A stretch of DNA of 64,000 bases, taken from the NCBI GenBank assembly GCA_937873095.1, contig CALMVI010000156.1, forward strand, positions 1 to 64,000, read 5' to 3'. This DNA is from an uncultured Acetobacteraceae bacterium (lineage in GTDB: Bacteria > Pseudomonadota > Alphaproteobacteria > Acetobacterales > Acetobacteraceae). This document shows positions 54,177-62,226 of this stretch, one piece after another. A program made the translations under genes and the position numbers. The notes beneath the pieces are model-generated. The model was given only the letters and a program-made list of their open reading frames with translations, did not search any database and was not told where the DNA came from. Numbering within the stretch: the stretch's first letter is position 1; every line of letters starts with the position of its first letter.

Positions 54177-55322
54177 ATGATCGCGTCCCGGCTGGTCAAC
54201 GAGCTGATGCTGGTCTCCGTGCTGGTGGCGGGCGAGGGGGCGCCGTCGCTCGCGGCCGAGCTCGAGTCCGAGGGTGCCGCCGCCGAGACCTTCTCCGGCG
54301 GCCAGGCGCCCGAGGGGTTCGACCTCGCCATCCTTCTGGCCGAGGCCGGCTCGGCCGCGGACCCGTCCACCCGGCAGGTGGTGGATGCCCTCTCGCATGC
54401 CAGCGAACGCCTGTTGTTCGCTCCCCTGCCGCTCGGCGCGGCCGCACCCTCCGACGATCCCGCCCTGCCGCAGCTTTCCGAGTGGTTCGAGGTGTTCGCA
54501 GAGTTCGGCTACCAGCCGGTCGTCGAGTTCGACGCGAGTTTCGTCAGCCCCGGCGCGTTCCTGGTCGACCGGGCGGCGGTGGCAGCAGAGAGCGAGCTCG
54601 CCGCCTTCGCCGACCGGCTGCAGCGGGCCGCGCCGGTGCAGCCCCCGCCCGAGCCTGCGGTCGCGCCGGCGGCTGCGGGCCAGGAGAACGGCCTGCGCGC
54701 GCGGCTGGCCGAGGCGGAGGCGGCACTGGCCCAGGCGCAGGAGACCCTGGCCGCGCGGCGCGCCGAGATCGACGGCCTGCTGGCCGAAGCCGCCCGCCTG
54801 GCCGGCCAGCACGACGCGGTGCGCCGCTCCCTGCAGGCGCGCGAGGAGGCGGACGCGGGCTGGGACGGATTGCGCCGCTGGGCGCGCGCGCTGATCGCCG
54901 ACCCGTCGCGCGACACGCCTCAGGCGCTGGCCCGCGACCTGCCGCGCCTGAACGCGTGGCGCAGCCCCGCCGCGCCGGTCATCCTGCCGCAAATGCAGGG
55001 GCTGCGGCTCTGGGGCGTTCGCCTGCCGCTCCTGCGGCGCACCCATGCCCCCGCCATCCTGGCCGACACGGCGCTGGTGCGCGCCAGCCGCCTGTTCGAC
55101 GCCGCCTGGTACGTGGCCGCCACGCCCGAGCTGGCCGACGGCGCGTCCGTCGACCCGGTGTTCCACTACGTGCTGGTCGGCGCGCTGAGGGGTGCCGACC
55201 CGGGACCCTGGTTCGACACCGCCGCCTACCTCGCCGAGCACCCGGAAGTTGCCGGCACCGGGCTGTGCCCGCTGGTCCACGCGATCAGAACCGAAGCCGA
55301 GCTTTCCATCAACTCAGGGTAG
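54177..55322 (+). CDS. Polysaccharide-cluster protein with coiled coil and 'FDAAWYL' repeats
   Basis: A 381 aa protein. Residues 1-130 resemble the C-terminal half of a SAM-methyltransferase fold (FEVFAEFGYQPVVEFDASFVSPGAFLVDR) without a visible SAM-binding motif I. A coiled coil follows (about 165-220, LRARLAEAEAALAQAQETLAARRAEI). The C-terminus has two repeats of the type RLFDAAWYVAATPELADG...FHYVLVGALRGADPGPWFDTAAYLAEHPEVAG, common in glycan-synthesis proteins. It may be a remnant or scaffold rather than an enzyme; function unproven. Confidence 0.65.
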   Translation: MIASRLVNELMLVSVLVAGEGAPSLAAELESEGAAAETFSGGQAPEGFDLAILLAEAGSAADPSTRQVVDALSHASERLLFAPLPLGAAAPSDDPALPQLSEWFEVFAEFGYQPVVEFDASFVSPGAFLVDRAAVAAESELAAFADRLQRAAPVQPPPEPAVAPAAAGQENGLRARLAEAEAALAQAQETLAARRAEIDGLLAEAARLAGQHDAVRRSLQAREEADAGWDGLRRWARALIADPSRDTPQALARDLPRLNAWRSPAAPVILPQMQGLRLWGVRLPLLRRTHAPAILADTALVRASRLFDAAWYVAATPELADGASVDPVFHYVLVGALRGADPGPWFDTAAYLAEHPEVAGTGLCPLVHAIRTEAELSINSG

Positions 55323-55366
55323 CAACGCCCTTCAACTCTCTGCGGGTTTCTTGCTACGCTCGCGTC

Positions 55367-56065
55367 ATGTTCCGCACCACACTCCCGCAGCTGATGGCGG
55401 TGCTCGCCCTGGCGGGCTGCAGCCAGGTGGCCGAGGGCCTGCCGCCGGCGCCGCGGGCGGAGACGGCCCCGCCGTACCGCGTCCAGGTCGGCGACGTGCT
55501 CGGCCTGCGGCTCTACATGGCGCCCGAGCTCGACGAGGAGGTGACCGTGCGGCCGGACGGCCGGGTCACCACCGCGCTGGCCCAGTCGGTCCCGGCTGCG
55601 GGCCGCACGCCCGACGAGGTCGCGGCCGACCTTCGCCGCATCTACGCCCACGAGCTGAAGGACCCGCAGCTCGCCGTGGAGGTGAAGTCTGCCGCACCCG
55701 CGCGGATTTATGTCAGCGGCGAGGTGGTTGCCCCCGGCGAGTTCACCACACTGGGCGCGCCGCTGACGATGGTGCAGGCGCTGTCGCGCGCCGGCGGCCT
55801 GCGCCCCACGGGCGACGAGGCCCACGTGTTCATCCTCCGCCGCGGCGAGGGCGACACGCCGCAGGTGCTGTCGGCCGACTACCGTGCCGCCATCACCGGC
55901 CGCGACCCCGGCGCCGACGTGCGCCTGGCCCCGTTCGACATCGTCTACGTGCCCAAGACCGGCATCGCCCGCCTCTACGTCTGGTTCAACCAGCACGTCC
56001 AGCAATTCGTGCCGGTCAGCTGGGGTTTCTCCTACAGCGTGAACCCGTTCATCAATAAGCGGTAG
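55367..56065 (+). CDS. Polysaccharide export outer-membrane lipoprotein (Wza/OPX family)
   Basis: A 232 aa lipoprotein of the Poly_export/SLBB type. The lipobox LALAGC places the lipidated Cys at residue 18. Then come the Poly_export domain (YRVQVGDVLGLRLYMAPELDEEVTVRPDGRVTTAL) and an SLBB domain (ARIYVSGEVVAPGEFTTLGAPLTMVQALSRAGG). The C-terminal helix region is short (ARLYVWFNQHVQQFVPVSW), as in OPX proteins of this size. It should form or gate the export channel. No Wzc-type kinase or flippase is in the window. Confidence 0.9.
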   Translation: MFRTTLPQLMAVLALAGCSQVAEGLPPAPRAETAPPYRVQVGDVLGLRLYMAPELDEEVTVRPDGRVTTALAQSVPAAGRTPDEVAADLRRIYAHELKDPQLAVEVKSAAPARIYVSGEVVAPGEFTTLGAPLTMVQALSRAGGLRPTGDEAHVFILRRGEGDTPQVLSADYRAAITGRDPGADVRLAPFDIVYVPKTGIARLYVWFNQHVQQFVPVSWGFSYSVNPFINKR

Positions 56066-56069
56066 GCAG

Positions 56070-56357
56070 TCAGGCCGGAGGAGCCGCAGCAGCCCAGATC
56101 GCGTAAAGCCGTTCCATCTCCGCGTTGTAAGCGGTCCACAGCGCCTGCGCCTCGTCCTCCGGCACCAGCCGCATCGCCCGCTGAAACGCGCCGTCTCGCA
56201 AGATCACGCCCATCTCGTCCGTCCAGGGCGGCACGGCCGCAGCGAGCAACGCATCGATCGTCTCCAGCATGCGCACCCGCGCCGCCTCACGCTCGCCCGA
56301 CTGCGTCAGCGCGCCATCGTCGAACAGACCAGGCTGGGTCGAAAACGCTACCATCAC
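56070..56357 (-). CDS. Small acidic protein of unknown function
   Basis: A 95 aa protein (MMVAFSTQPGLFDDGALTQSG...) with a helical, Ala/Glu-rich body and no signal or membrane segment. It runs divergently from the restriction-modification gene with 71 bases between starts, so the two could share a control region; an accessory or regulator role is possible. It converges with the export lipoprotein gene. The family is not recognised. Confidence 0.55.
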   Translation of the reverse strand: MMVAFSTQPGLFDDGALTQSGEREAARVRMLETIDALLAAAVPPWTDEMGVILRDGAFQRAMRLVPEDEAQALWTAYNAEMERLYAIWAAAAPPA

Positions 56358-56428
56358 TAACCGCTAGCAGCCGCGTCCGAGTCGCCAAGAGCCTTGGCGC
56401 TCACACCCCGACACGGCATCATGCGGCC

Positions 56429-59416
56429 GTGACCTGGCGCAGCGACGAACTCCCCGAACACGTCCGCGCCATGGCCGCCCGCCCGCGGCACGAAGCCCTG
56501 CGCGGCCACGTCACCGCCATCCTGCGTCAAGGCTTTGGCGCCTCCTACGACGAGATCGCCCACGAGGTTTACCTTCTGGGCAACACCGGCCGCATCGATA
56601 CATTGTGGGGCGCGGTCGTGATCGAGCTGAAATCCGATCTTCGGCGCGAGCTGGCGGACGTGCAGGCCCGCATGCCGGACTACCTGGCCGACGCGGCCCG
56701 GAGGAACCCGCGCCCGCCCACCGGCATCGCCACCGACGGCGCCACCTTCATCGGCTACCAACTCATCGACGGTCAGCTCAAGGAGCTACGCCGTTACGAG
56801 ACCGACCCGGAACGCCCCGGCGAGCTGATGGCGTGGCTCGAACTCCTGCTCTCCGACGACGCCGACCTGATGCCGGACGCCCGCGCCGTCGCCCAGGCTT
56901 TCGGCCGCGGCAGCCTGGCGTTCAGCCGCGCCCGCCTGACTCTGCAGGGCTTGTGGCATGCCCTGAAGGACGACCCCGAGGTGCGCCTCAAGCGCGACCT
57001 CTGGGACGGCCTGTTGCGCGAAGCGTACGGCGCCGAAGTGGGCGACGACACGCTGTTCCTGCAGCACACGTATCTGGCCATCATCGTCAAGGCGATCGCC
57101 GCCCGCGTCCTGAAGCTGCCTGTCGATGACGCTGAACGCCTGCTCTCCGGCCGCGTTTTTGCGGACGAGGGCATTCTCGGCGCCGTCGAAGCCGATTTCT
57201 TCGACTGGCTCTTGAAGCTGCCGGCGGGCGCCGAACTGGTCCGCCAACTCGCCGTGCAGACTGCGCGCTTCCGTCTGACCGACGTCGAAACCGACGTACT
57301 GAAAGTGCTGTACGAAAGTCTGGTCGATCCGGACCAGCGCCACGATCTCGGCGAATACTATACGCCCGACTGGCTCGCCGGCCGCGTCGTCGCCGAAGCG
57401 ATGGATGAACCGCTCACCCAACGCGTACTGGACCCCGCCTGCGGCTCCGGCACCTTCCTGTTCCATGCCGCCCGCCGCCTGATCGCCGCCGGCCACGCGG
57501 CGGGCTGGACCGGCACGCGCATAGTGGAAGCCTGCGCCGAGCAGGTACGCGGCATGGACATCCATCCCGTCGCCGTCACGCTGGCGCGCGTCACCTGGCT
57601 GCTCGCGTTGGGCGCGCTGCTCGAGGAACGCCCGTCCAAACTCACCGTGCCCGTCTTCATGGGCGACGCCATGCAATGGAATCTCGACCGCATCGTCGAT
57701 CGCGTGAACATCGCCATCGAGGTGCCGGGCGAAGCGAAAAAACTCCGCATCCCGCTCGGCTTCGCCGAAGACCAGGCTATTTTCGAGGCCGGCCTGGACG
57801 AGCTGAACCGCGGCCTCCCCGGCAACGCCGACCCCAAGGCGGTCGCCCGCGCGCTGCGCCGTATCGAGGGCGCATTGCCCGCCGATGCCGACGCGCTCGC
57901 CGAAACGTTTGCGCATCTGCAAACGCTATACCGCGCCGGCCGCAACGGCATCTGGATTTTTGTATTCCGCAACCTCGCTCGTCCGATCTGGCTGTCTCGG
58001 CAGGAGCAGCATGCCGACGTGCTGGTCGGCAACCCGCCCTGGATCGTCTATCGCCACCTCAGCCCAGGCATGAAGGACCGGCTCAACGCCGCCTTGCGCA
58101 GCTACGATCTGTGGCTCGGCGGCAGTCTGGCCACGCAGCAGGACATGTGCGCGCTGTTCTGGGCGCGCGGCGCGGAACGCTATCTCAAGCGCGGCGGCCG
58201 CATCGCCTTCGTGCTGCCCTACGCCATGTTAAACGCGCCCGTTTTCGCCGGCCTGCGCGCCGGCCGCATGGGCGAGTCGCGCGTGCGCCTGACCGGCGCC
58301 TGGGCGCTAGAACGCGTTTGGCCCATTTTCGGCGCACAATCCGGCAGCAGCACCACCAGCACCTGCGTGCTGTTCGGCCGCCGCCAGATGGCAGGCCCCC
58401 ACCCGGCCGAATGCGACCGCTGGGAGGGCCGCTTTTCCAAACGCGACGCCGACGAGGCCGAGGCGGCGCGCGTGCTGACCCGCACCCGCATTCCCTGGCC
58501 CCGCCCGCGCACCCTGATCGGCGCATCGCCGTACCGCACGCGCTTCCGCCAGGGCGCGACCATCGTGCCGCGCCGCTTCTTCATCGTGGACCCGGCTCCC
58601 GCAAGCCGCCTGGGCCGCTCCGTCCACGCTCCGATCATGCAGGGGCGCGCCGGCCGGCTGGACAAGCGCCCTTGGACGACCGTCGAGCCGCCACGCGGAC
58701 CTGTCGAAGCGCAATTCGTTCGGCAAATCGTTTTAGGGGAGACGATCGTTCCGTATCGCCTGCTGGCCACGGTATCGGGTGTGATCCCCCTGGAAGGGAA
58801 AGCGGTCTTAGATGCTACAGCGGCAAGAGACGCCGGTCATCGACACCTTGCTGATTGGCTTCTTGACGCTGAAACAAAATGGAATCTGCACACGAATAAA
58901 AAAGCGGATGGCGAGTCGCGCATGACGTTGCGCGACCGACTGGATCATATGCGTACGCTGACGGCCCAAGCGACTCCTTCGGCCAACCGTGTGTTCTACA
59001 CAGCGTCCGGAACACGCTTATCTGCAGTTCGGGTTGAGGTAGAAGACCTAATAGTCGAGCACAAAGCTTATTGGGCCGCGGCAAAGTCAAGCGCAGAAGC
59101 AGCCTATCTGACCGTTATCTTAAATAGCTCTGCTGTCCTTGCAAAAATCACCGACCTCCAATCACACGGGCAACGCGACAAACGCGACTTCGACAACCTC
59201 GTCTGGACCCTGCCCATCCCCGAATACGACGACACCGAACAACTCCACCGCGACCTCGCCGCAGCCGCCGCCCGAGCCGAAACCATCGCCGCTACCGTAG
59301 AACTCACCGAAACCCAGCACTTCACCGCCAAACGCCGCGCCATCCGCGCCGCCCTCACCGAAACCGGCATCGCCGCCGAAATCGAAGCCCTCGTCGACGC
59401 GCTCTTGCCCCCGTAA
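56429..59416 (+). CDS. Type IIG restriction-modification enzyme (single chain)
   Basis: A 995 aa protein joining nuclease, N6-adenine methylase and recognition functions. The N-terminal PD-(D/E)xK-like site is D57 with E66-L-K68 (RIDTLWGAVVIELK). Methylase motif I is DPACGSGTF (from D335) and motif IV is NPPW (from N535), giving gamma-type order. The C-terminal third is the likely target-recognition region. GC drops sharply over about 58720-59160 (residues about 765-911), suggesting that the recognition part was exchanged by recombination. GTG start. No separate subunits adjoin it, as expected for Type IIG. Confidence 0.88.
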   Translation: MTWRSDELPEHVRAMAARPRHEALRGHVTAILRQGFGASYDEIAHEVYLLGNTGRIDTLWGAVVIELKSDLRRELADVQARMPDYLADAARRNPRPPTGIATDGATFIGYQLIDGQLKELRRYETDPERPGELMAWLELLLSDDADLMPDARAVAQAFGRGSLAFSRARLTLQGLWHALKDDPEVRLKRDLWDGLLREAYGAEVGDDTLFLQHTYLAIIVKAIAARVLKLPVDDAERLLSGRVFADEGILGAVEADFFDWLLKLPAGAELVRQLAVQTARFRLTDVETDVLKVLYESLVDPDQRHDLGEYYTPDWLAGRVVAEAMDEPLTQRVLDPACGSGTFLFHAARRLIAAGHAAGWTGTRIVEACAEQVRGMDIHPVAVTLARVTWLLALGALLEERPSKLTVPVFMGDAMQWNLDRIVDRVNIAIEVPGEAKKLRIPLGFAEDQAIFEAGLDELNRGLPGNADPKAVARALRRIEGALPADADALAETFAHLQTLYRAGRNGIWIFVFRNLARPIWLSRQEQHADVLVGNPPWIVYRHLSPGMKDRLNAALRSYDLWLGGSLATQQDMCALFWARGAERYLKRGGRIAFVLPYAMLNAPVFAGLRAGRMGESRVRLTGAWALERVWPIFGAQSGSSTTSTCVLFGRRQMAGPHPAECDRWEGRFSKRDADEAEAARVLTRTRIPWPRPRTLIGASPYRTRFRQGATIVPRRFFIVDPAPASRLGRSVHAPIMQGRAGRLDKRPWTTVEPPRGPVEAQFVRQIVLGETIVPYRLLATVSGVIPLEGKAVLDATAARDAGHRHLADWLLDAETKWNLHTNKKADGESRMTLRDRLDHMRTLTAQATPSANRVFYTASGTRLSAVRVEVEDLIVEHKAYWAAAKSSAEAAYLTVILNSSAVLAKITDLQSHGQRDKRDFDNLVWTLPIPEYDDTEQLHRDLAAAAARAETIAATVELTETQHFTAKRRAIRAALTETGIAAEIEALVDALLPP

Positions 59417-59521
59417 TGGTCAGCAGCGGTCGGCGAACGATACGGATGCCAAGACACTCCAAAACGCCAGCTCACCTGTTCATCGCAGTCCAACGTAATT
59501 GCAAACGGCTCAGTAAGCATA

Positions 59522-59959
59522 TCACCGCGCCGCGGAACGCGCACGAGGGCGTGCAATGCCCAACCAGTACCCCGTTCCGATCTGGCACGTTGCGGCTGGT
59601 AGGCCGAAGATAAGCGACAGGTAGGGATATCGTCCGAAGGCCAACGCCAAAGACAGGCAGGCTATCGTGCATACGGCCGATAGGATCACCGCCGCGACGA
59701 CGAACTGACCCGCAAAGTGCCGCAGTGCGGGTGAGAGCTTCTGCCAACGCGTTGCCGGTTCGACATGCGCCACTATGAATGTCAGCGCTATGCCGCGAAT
59801 GCCGCCGTGATCAATCCCATCAAGCGGGTCGCCGCCGAGGAGAGACGCCACGGCTGACCAAAGCCCAATGCTTACTAACGCTAGGCCACTTAGGCTCACG
59901 CCAAGGGACAAGAAATAAGAGGGTGCCGGCATGTCCGAAAGAGGTGCTCCTGTGTCCAC
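59522..59959 (-). CDS. Putative immunity protein, paralogue A
   Basis: A 145 aa (GTG start) or 136 aa (ATG at 59932) protein with four predicted membrane helices. It shares GGDP(F/L).GI, E.ATRW, YP.LS.IFGL.AA.CQ and YWLG.ARP with the two homologous genes upstream. Alignment with paralogue C shows its original ATG changed to AGG (ATGACAGCACC versus AGGAGCACC), so it may now use the GTG or a later ATG. A remnant of the toxin's last codons lies right before it. Confidence 0.7.
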   Translation of the reverse strand: MDTGAPLSDMPAPSYFLSLGVSLSGLALVSIGLWSAVASLLGGDPLDGIDHGGIRGIALTFIVAHVEPATRWQKLSPALRHFAGQFVVAAVILSAVCTIACLSLALAFGRYPYLSLIFGLPAATCQIGTGYWLGIARPRARSAAR

Positions 59960-60030
59960 GGCCGTGCAATGGATTGTACCTGCTCAAGCGGTGCAGTGCC
60001 GACTCATCGTTGCCATTCTTCTTTAAACAG
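59950..60030 (-). pseudogene. Remnant of toxin 3' end
   Basis: On the minus strand this stretch reads LKKNGNDESALHRLSRYNPLHG, clearly related to the end of the intact toxin (FKEELGSDESVLHRFLSRLQIHC). The DNA similarity continues through the toxin-immunity junction into paralogue A. It is the leftover of a second toxin copy whose main body has been deleted, with the immunity gene kept. Frame changes relative to the intact gene are present. Confidence 0.75.
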
Positions 60031-60037
60031 CCCGTAG

Positions 60038-60063
60038 GGTGGGGTGCGCTTTGGCACCCCACC
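60038..60063. repeat. GC-rich hairpin repeat
   Basis: GGTGGGGTGC-GCTTTG-GCACCCCACC, a perfect 10-bp stem preceded by GTAGG. 'GTAGGGTGGGGTGCGC...CACCCCACC' elements are common dispersed palindromes in many bacterial genomes. It sits in the spacer between the toxin remnant and paralogue B and could have served as a recombination point or terminator. Confidence 0.6.
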
Positions 60064-60179
60064 TGTTCTCCTGGCACAAACCTGCCGAAACCCGTTATTC
60101 CCGCGCAAGGCAAGCGCCCGGTCTTGTCACGCCAGCAATGGAAACGACTATGAACAAGCATAAGAACCGTGCTTGCCAG

Positions 60180-60623
60180 CTATTCATACAGGTGGGGCCC
60201 GGCTGTCAAAACGTAGCGCGGACGCGCAGTGCAGAGCCAATATAGTGTAAAGATTTGGCAAAACGCAGATATCAGCCCCATGATCAAAGGAAGATTGCCT
60301 GAGGTCGGGTGAGAAAAGGCGACGTAGAGGCAAAAAATCGTTCCCATTATGGACGCAACAAGAACGGCTGCTATCGCGTACGATATTGCGCGTCGAAGGC
60401 GAGCGGGTACCCTGTTCCAACGGGTTGCACGTTCGAGGTAAAGCATCCCAAATGACATCAAAGCGCCGATCGTCGCCCCATAACTTCCGCCACCGAAAGG
60501 ATCGCTGCCAGCAAGTGCTCGCCCGGCGGCCTGCACGCCTATGCCGACAAAGGTTATGCCCACGCAGCCGAGCGCTAGAGAAAGTCCATAACTCTTGCTT
60601 GGTTCTGGGGTCGCAACCGTCAT
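60180..60623 (-). CDS. Putative immunity protein, paralogue B
   Basis: A 147 aa four-helix membrane protein related to paralogues A and C. It has GSDPFGGGSYG, LYLERATRWNRV, LPLIMGLISAFCQIFTLYWL and TARPR. The sequence before its ATG (GACACACACATGAC) resembles the toxin-immunity junction ahead of paralogue C (GTGCACACATGAC), pointing to duplication of the whole module. It lies 47 bases after paralogue C on the same strand. GC is lower than in the neighbouring core genes. Confidence 0.72.
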   Translation of the reverse strand: MTVATPEPSKSYGLSLALGCVGITFVGIGVQAAGRALAGSDPFGGGSYGATIGALMSFGMLYLERATRWNRVPARLRRAISYAIAAVLVASIMGTIFCLYVAFSHPTSGNLPLIMGLISAFCQIFTLYWLCTARPRYVLTAGPHLYE

Positions 60624-60670
60624 GTGTGTGTCGCCACACTATGTATCTGTAAACGAAGGCGACCCCGTAA

Positions 60671-61099
60671 TCATTCAGTGACAGGTACAGCCTGCGGCCG
60701 CGCCCGACCTAGCCAATAGAACGTTGCAGGCTGACACAGCGCAGCCAACAGGCCGAAAATTTGGGAAAGGTGAGGATAACTTCCATACGCAAACGCGAGA
60801 TACAGGCAAGCCACTGTGCACAATGCCGACGCGATCAACGTCGCAGTCATCATCCAACGCGCTGCTTTACGTGCCGACAATGAAATCTCATCCCATCGTG
60901 TCGCCCGTTCAATATAAAGCAAGATGAAAGCCAGTGCAGTACCGATGCCGCCGCCATAGTTGATCCCGCTGAAAGGATCGCCACCAACCAACGACTCAAC
61001 ACCCGACCACAAACCGATACCCACGAAAGCCACCCCGGCGCATCCAATCGCCAGCGTAAAAAAATACATCGAACCCGGCATTTCGAGCGGTGCTGTCAT
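60671..61099 (-). CDS. Putative immunity protein, paralogue C (cognate to the intact toxin)
   Basis: A 142 aa four-helix membrane protein: MTAPLEMPGSMYFFTLAIGC, SLVGGDPFSGINYGG, LLYIERATRWDEI, then LIASALCTVACLYLAFAYG and FGLLAALCQPATFYWLGRARP. The ATG at 61099 overlaps the toxin stop as ATGA. I prefer it to the longer ORF start six codons upstream. Tight coupling to a putative pore-forming or membrane-active toxin, and a membrane location, are what an immunity protein would need. Confidence 0.75.
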   Translation of the reverse strand: MTAPLEMPGSMYFFTLAIGCAGVAFVGIGLWSGVESLVGGDPFSGINYGGGIGTALAFILLYIERATRWDEISLSARKAARWMMTATLIASALCTVACLYLAFAYGSYPHLSQIFGLLAALCQPATFYWLGRARPQAVPVTE

Positions 61100-62046
61100 G
61101 TGTGCACCGCTGTGCAATGGATTTGCAGTCGACTCAAGAAGCGATGCAACACCGACTCGTCACTGCCCAACTCCTCCTTAAACAGCAATCCGAGTGATCC
61201 AACGCCTGCACCTCGGGGCGTCAACTCGTGCAGAACCATGCCTCTGATCTGCTCAGACCTAATTTGCGACCGAAGGTGGGCCCGCGCTGCGATGGCCTTA
61301 TACTGGTCAGCCCGCGACGCATTGGATGCCCGCGCTGCGAAAGTGTCTGCCGTTTTCGCAGTGGCCTGAGCGATAGCCCGCAACTCACGTATTTCCCGGA
61401 GTTCTCTGATGGCCTTGACCCCACCCCACCCCAGATCCGGGAGGGTGGCGACCGTCGCGATTATTCGAACAACCTCCGTGTTTTTTCGGACACGCTCGGC
61501 TGCTTCGTCGTCACCAGCAAGTTCAAACCCGTACACGGTTCCATCAGCACTGAGCAGGATTAGCCCGCCGAGCAGGGCGATACCGCCAAGCACTCCCACC
61601 CCACTCGCAAACAACGCGAGCGACATCCCCACGCACACCACATCAAAAACCACCCCGGCCCCGTCGTCCGCATGCCTGGAAAAGATTTTCGTCAGCGCGC
61701 CCGCCATCGCCTGGCCCGCTGCTGCCTGCGCTTGGGCCGAGGCCAGCTCGGCGTTTCCCTCGGCCGCCATGGCGTTGAGGATGGCGGCTCTCACGCGGTC
61801 CCAGACGGCGACCGGGCGCTTGGGTGGGGGTGGGGGGGCGTCTGGCCAGTGGAACACCAGCGCGTCGCCGAAGCCGAGCCCGTCCCGCCGCGGCGCCCTT
61901 AGCGGGTAGAGGTTGTCGGCGGAAGCCCAGGCCACGCCCACGCCGGGGTCGCACACGGTATCGACGAGGCGGCACAGGTTCATGCGCGCGTCGTTCATGC
62001 CGTCGTAGGGACCCCATTCCGGCGTCAGTGTCACAGCCAACGTCAC
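61096..62046 (-). CDS. Putative membrane-active toxin/effector
   Basis: A 316 aa protein with no signal peptide. Residues 1-70 form an unknown N-terminal region (WASADNLYPLRAPRRDGLGF), followed by PPPPPKRP. Next come an Ala/Gln-rich helix (ELASAQAQAAAGQAMAGALTK) and a glycine-rich hydrophobic hairpin (GVVFDVVCVGMSLALFASGV, GGIALLGGLILL, about 131-166). The tail is charged and helical (AIRELREIRELRAIAQATAKTADTF). A soluble protein with an internal hydrophobic hairpin followed by tandem membrane-protein paralogues resembles membrane-disrupting type VI or colicin-like toxins. No VgrG, PAAR, Hcp or chaperone gene is present, so the delivery route is unknown. Confidence 0.6.
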   Translation of the reverse strand: MTLAVTLTPEWGPYDGMNDARMNLCRLVDTVCDPGVGVAWASADNLYPLRAPRRDGLGFGDALVFHWPDAPPPPPKRPVAVWDRVRAAILNAMAAEGNAELASAQAQAAAGQAMAGALTKIFSRHADDGAGVVFDVVCVGMSLALFASGVGVLGGIALLGGLILLSADGTVYGFELAGDDEAAERVRKNTEVVRIIATVATLPDLGWGGVKAIRELREIRELRAIAQATAKTADTFAARASNASRADQYKAIAARAHLRSQIRSEQIRGMVLHELTPRGAGVGSLGLLFKEELGSDESVLHRFLSRLQIHCTAVHT

Positions 62047-62100
62047 CGCTCCCCCGCGTCGTTGCGCGTATAGACCCGACCGATGAATCGATCGTCAAGC

Positions 62101-62166
62101 AACGCGCCGCGCCGGGCGTCAAGCACCGTGCCGCGTTGGGCGTCAGGCAACGCGCCGCGTTGGGGC
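62101..62166. repeat. 24-bp tandem repeat
   Basis: Two and two-thirds copies of a 24-base unit (AACGCGCCGCGCCGGGCGTC then AAGC; next ACCGTGCCGCGTTGGGCGTC then AGGC). They fill the space between the divergent toxin and gamma-glutamyltransferase genes. They must lie in or near both promoters. No open frame of note. Confidence 0.7.
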
Positions 62167-62226
62167 AACGCCGCGCGCCGGCGAACCCGGCGTGACCCGC
62201 GCGCGGCCCCGCGCTAGCCTGCCGCC

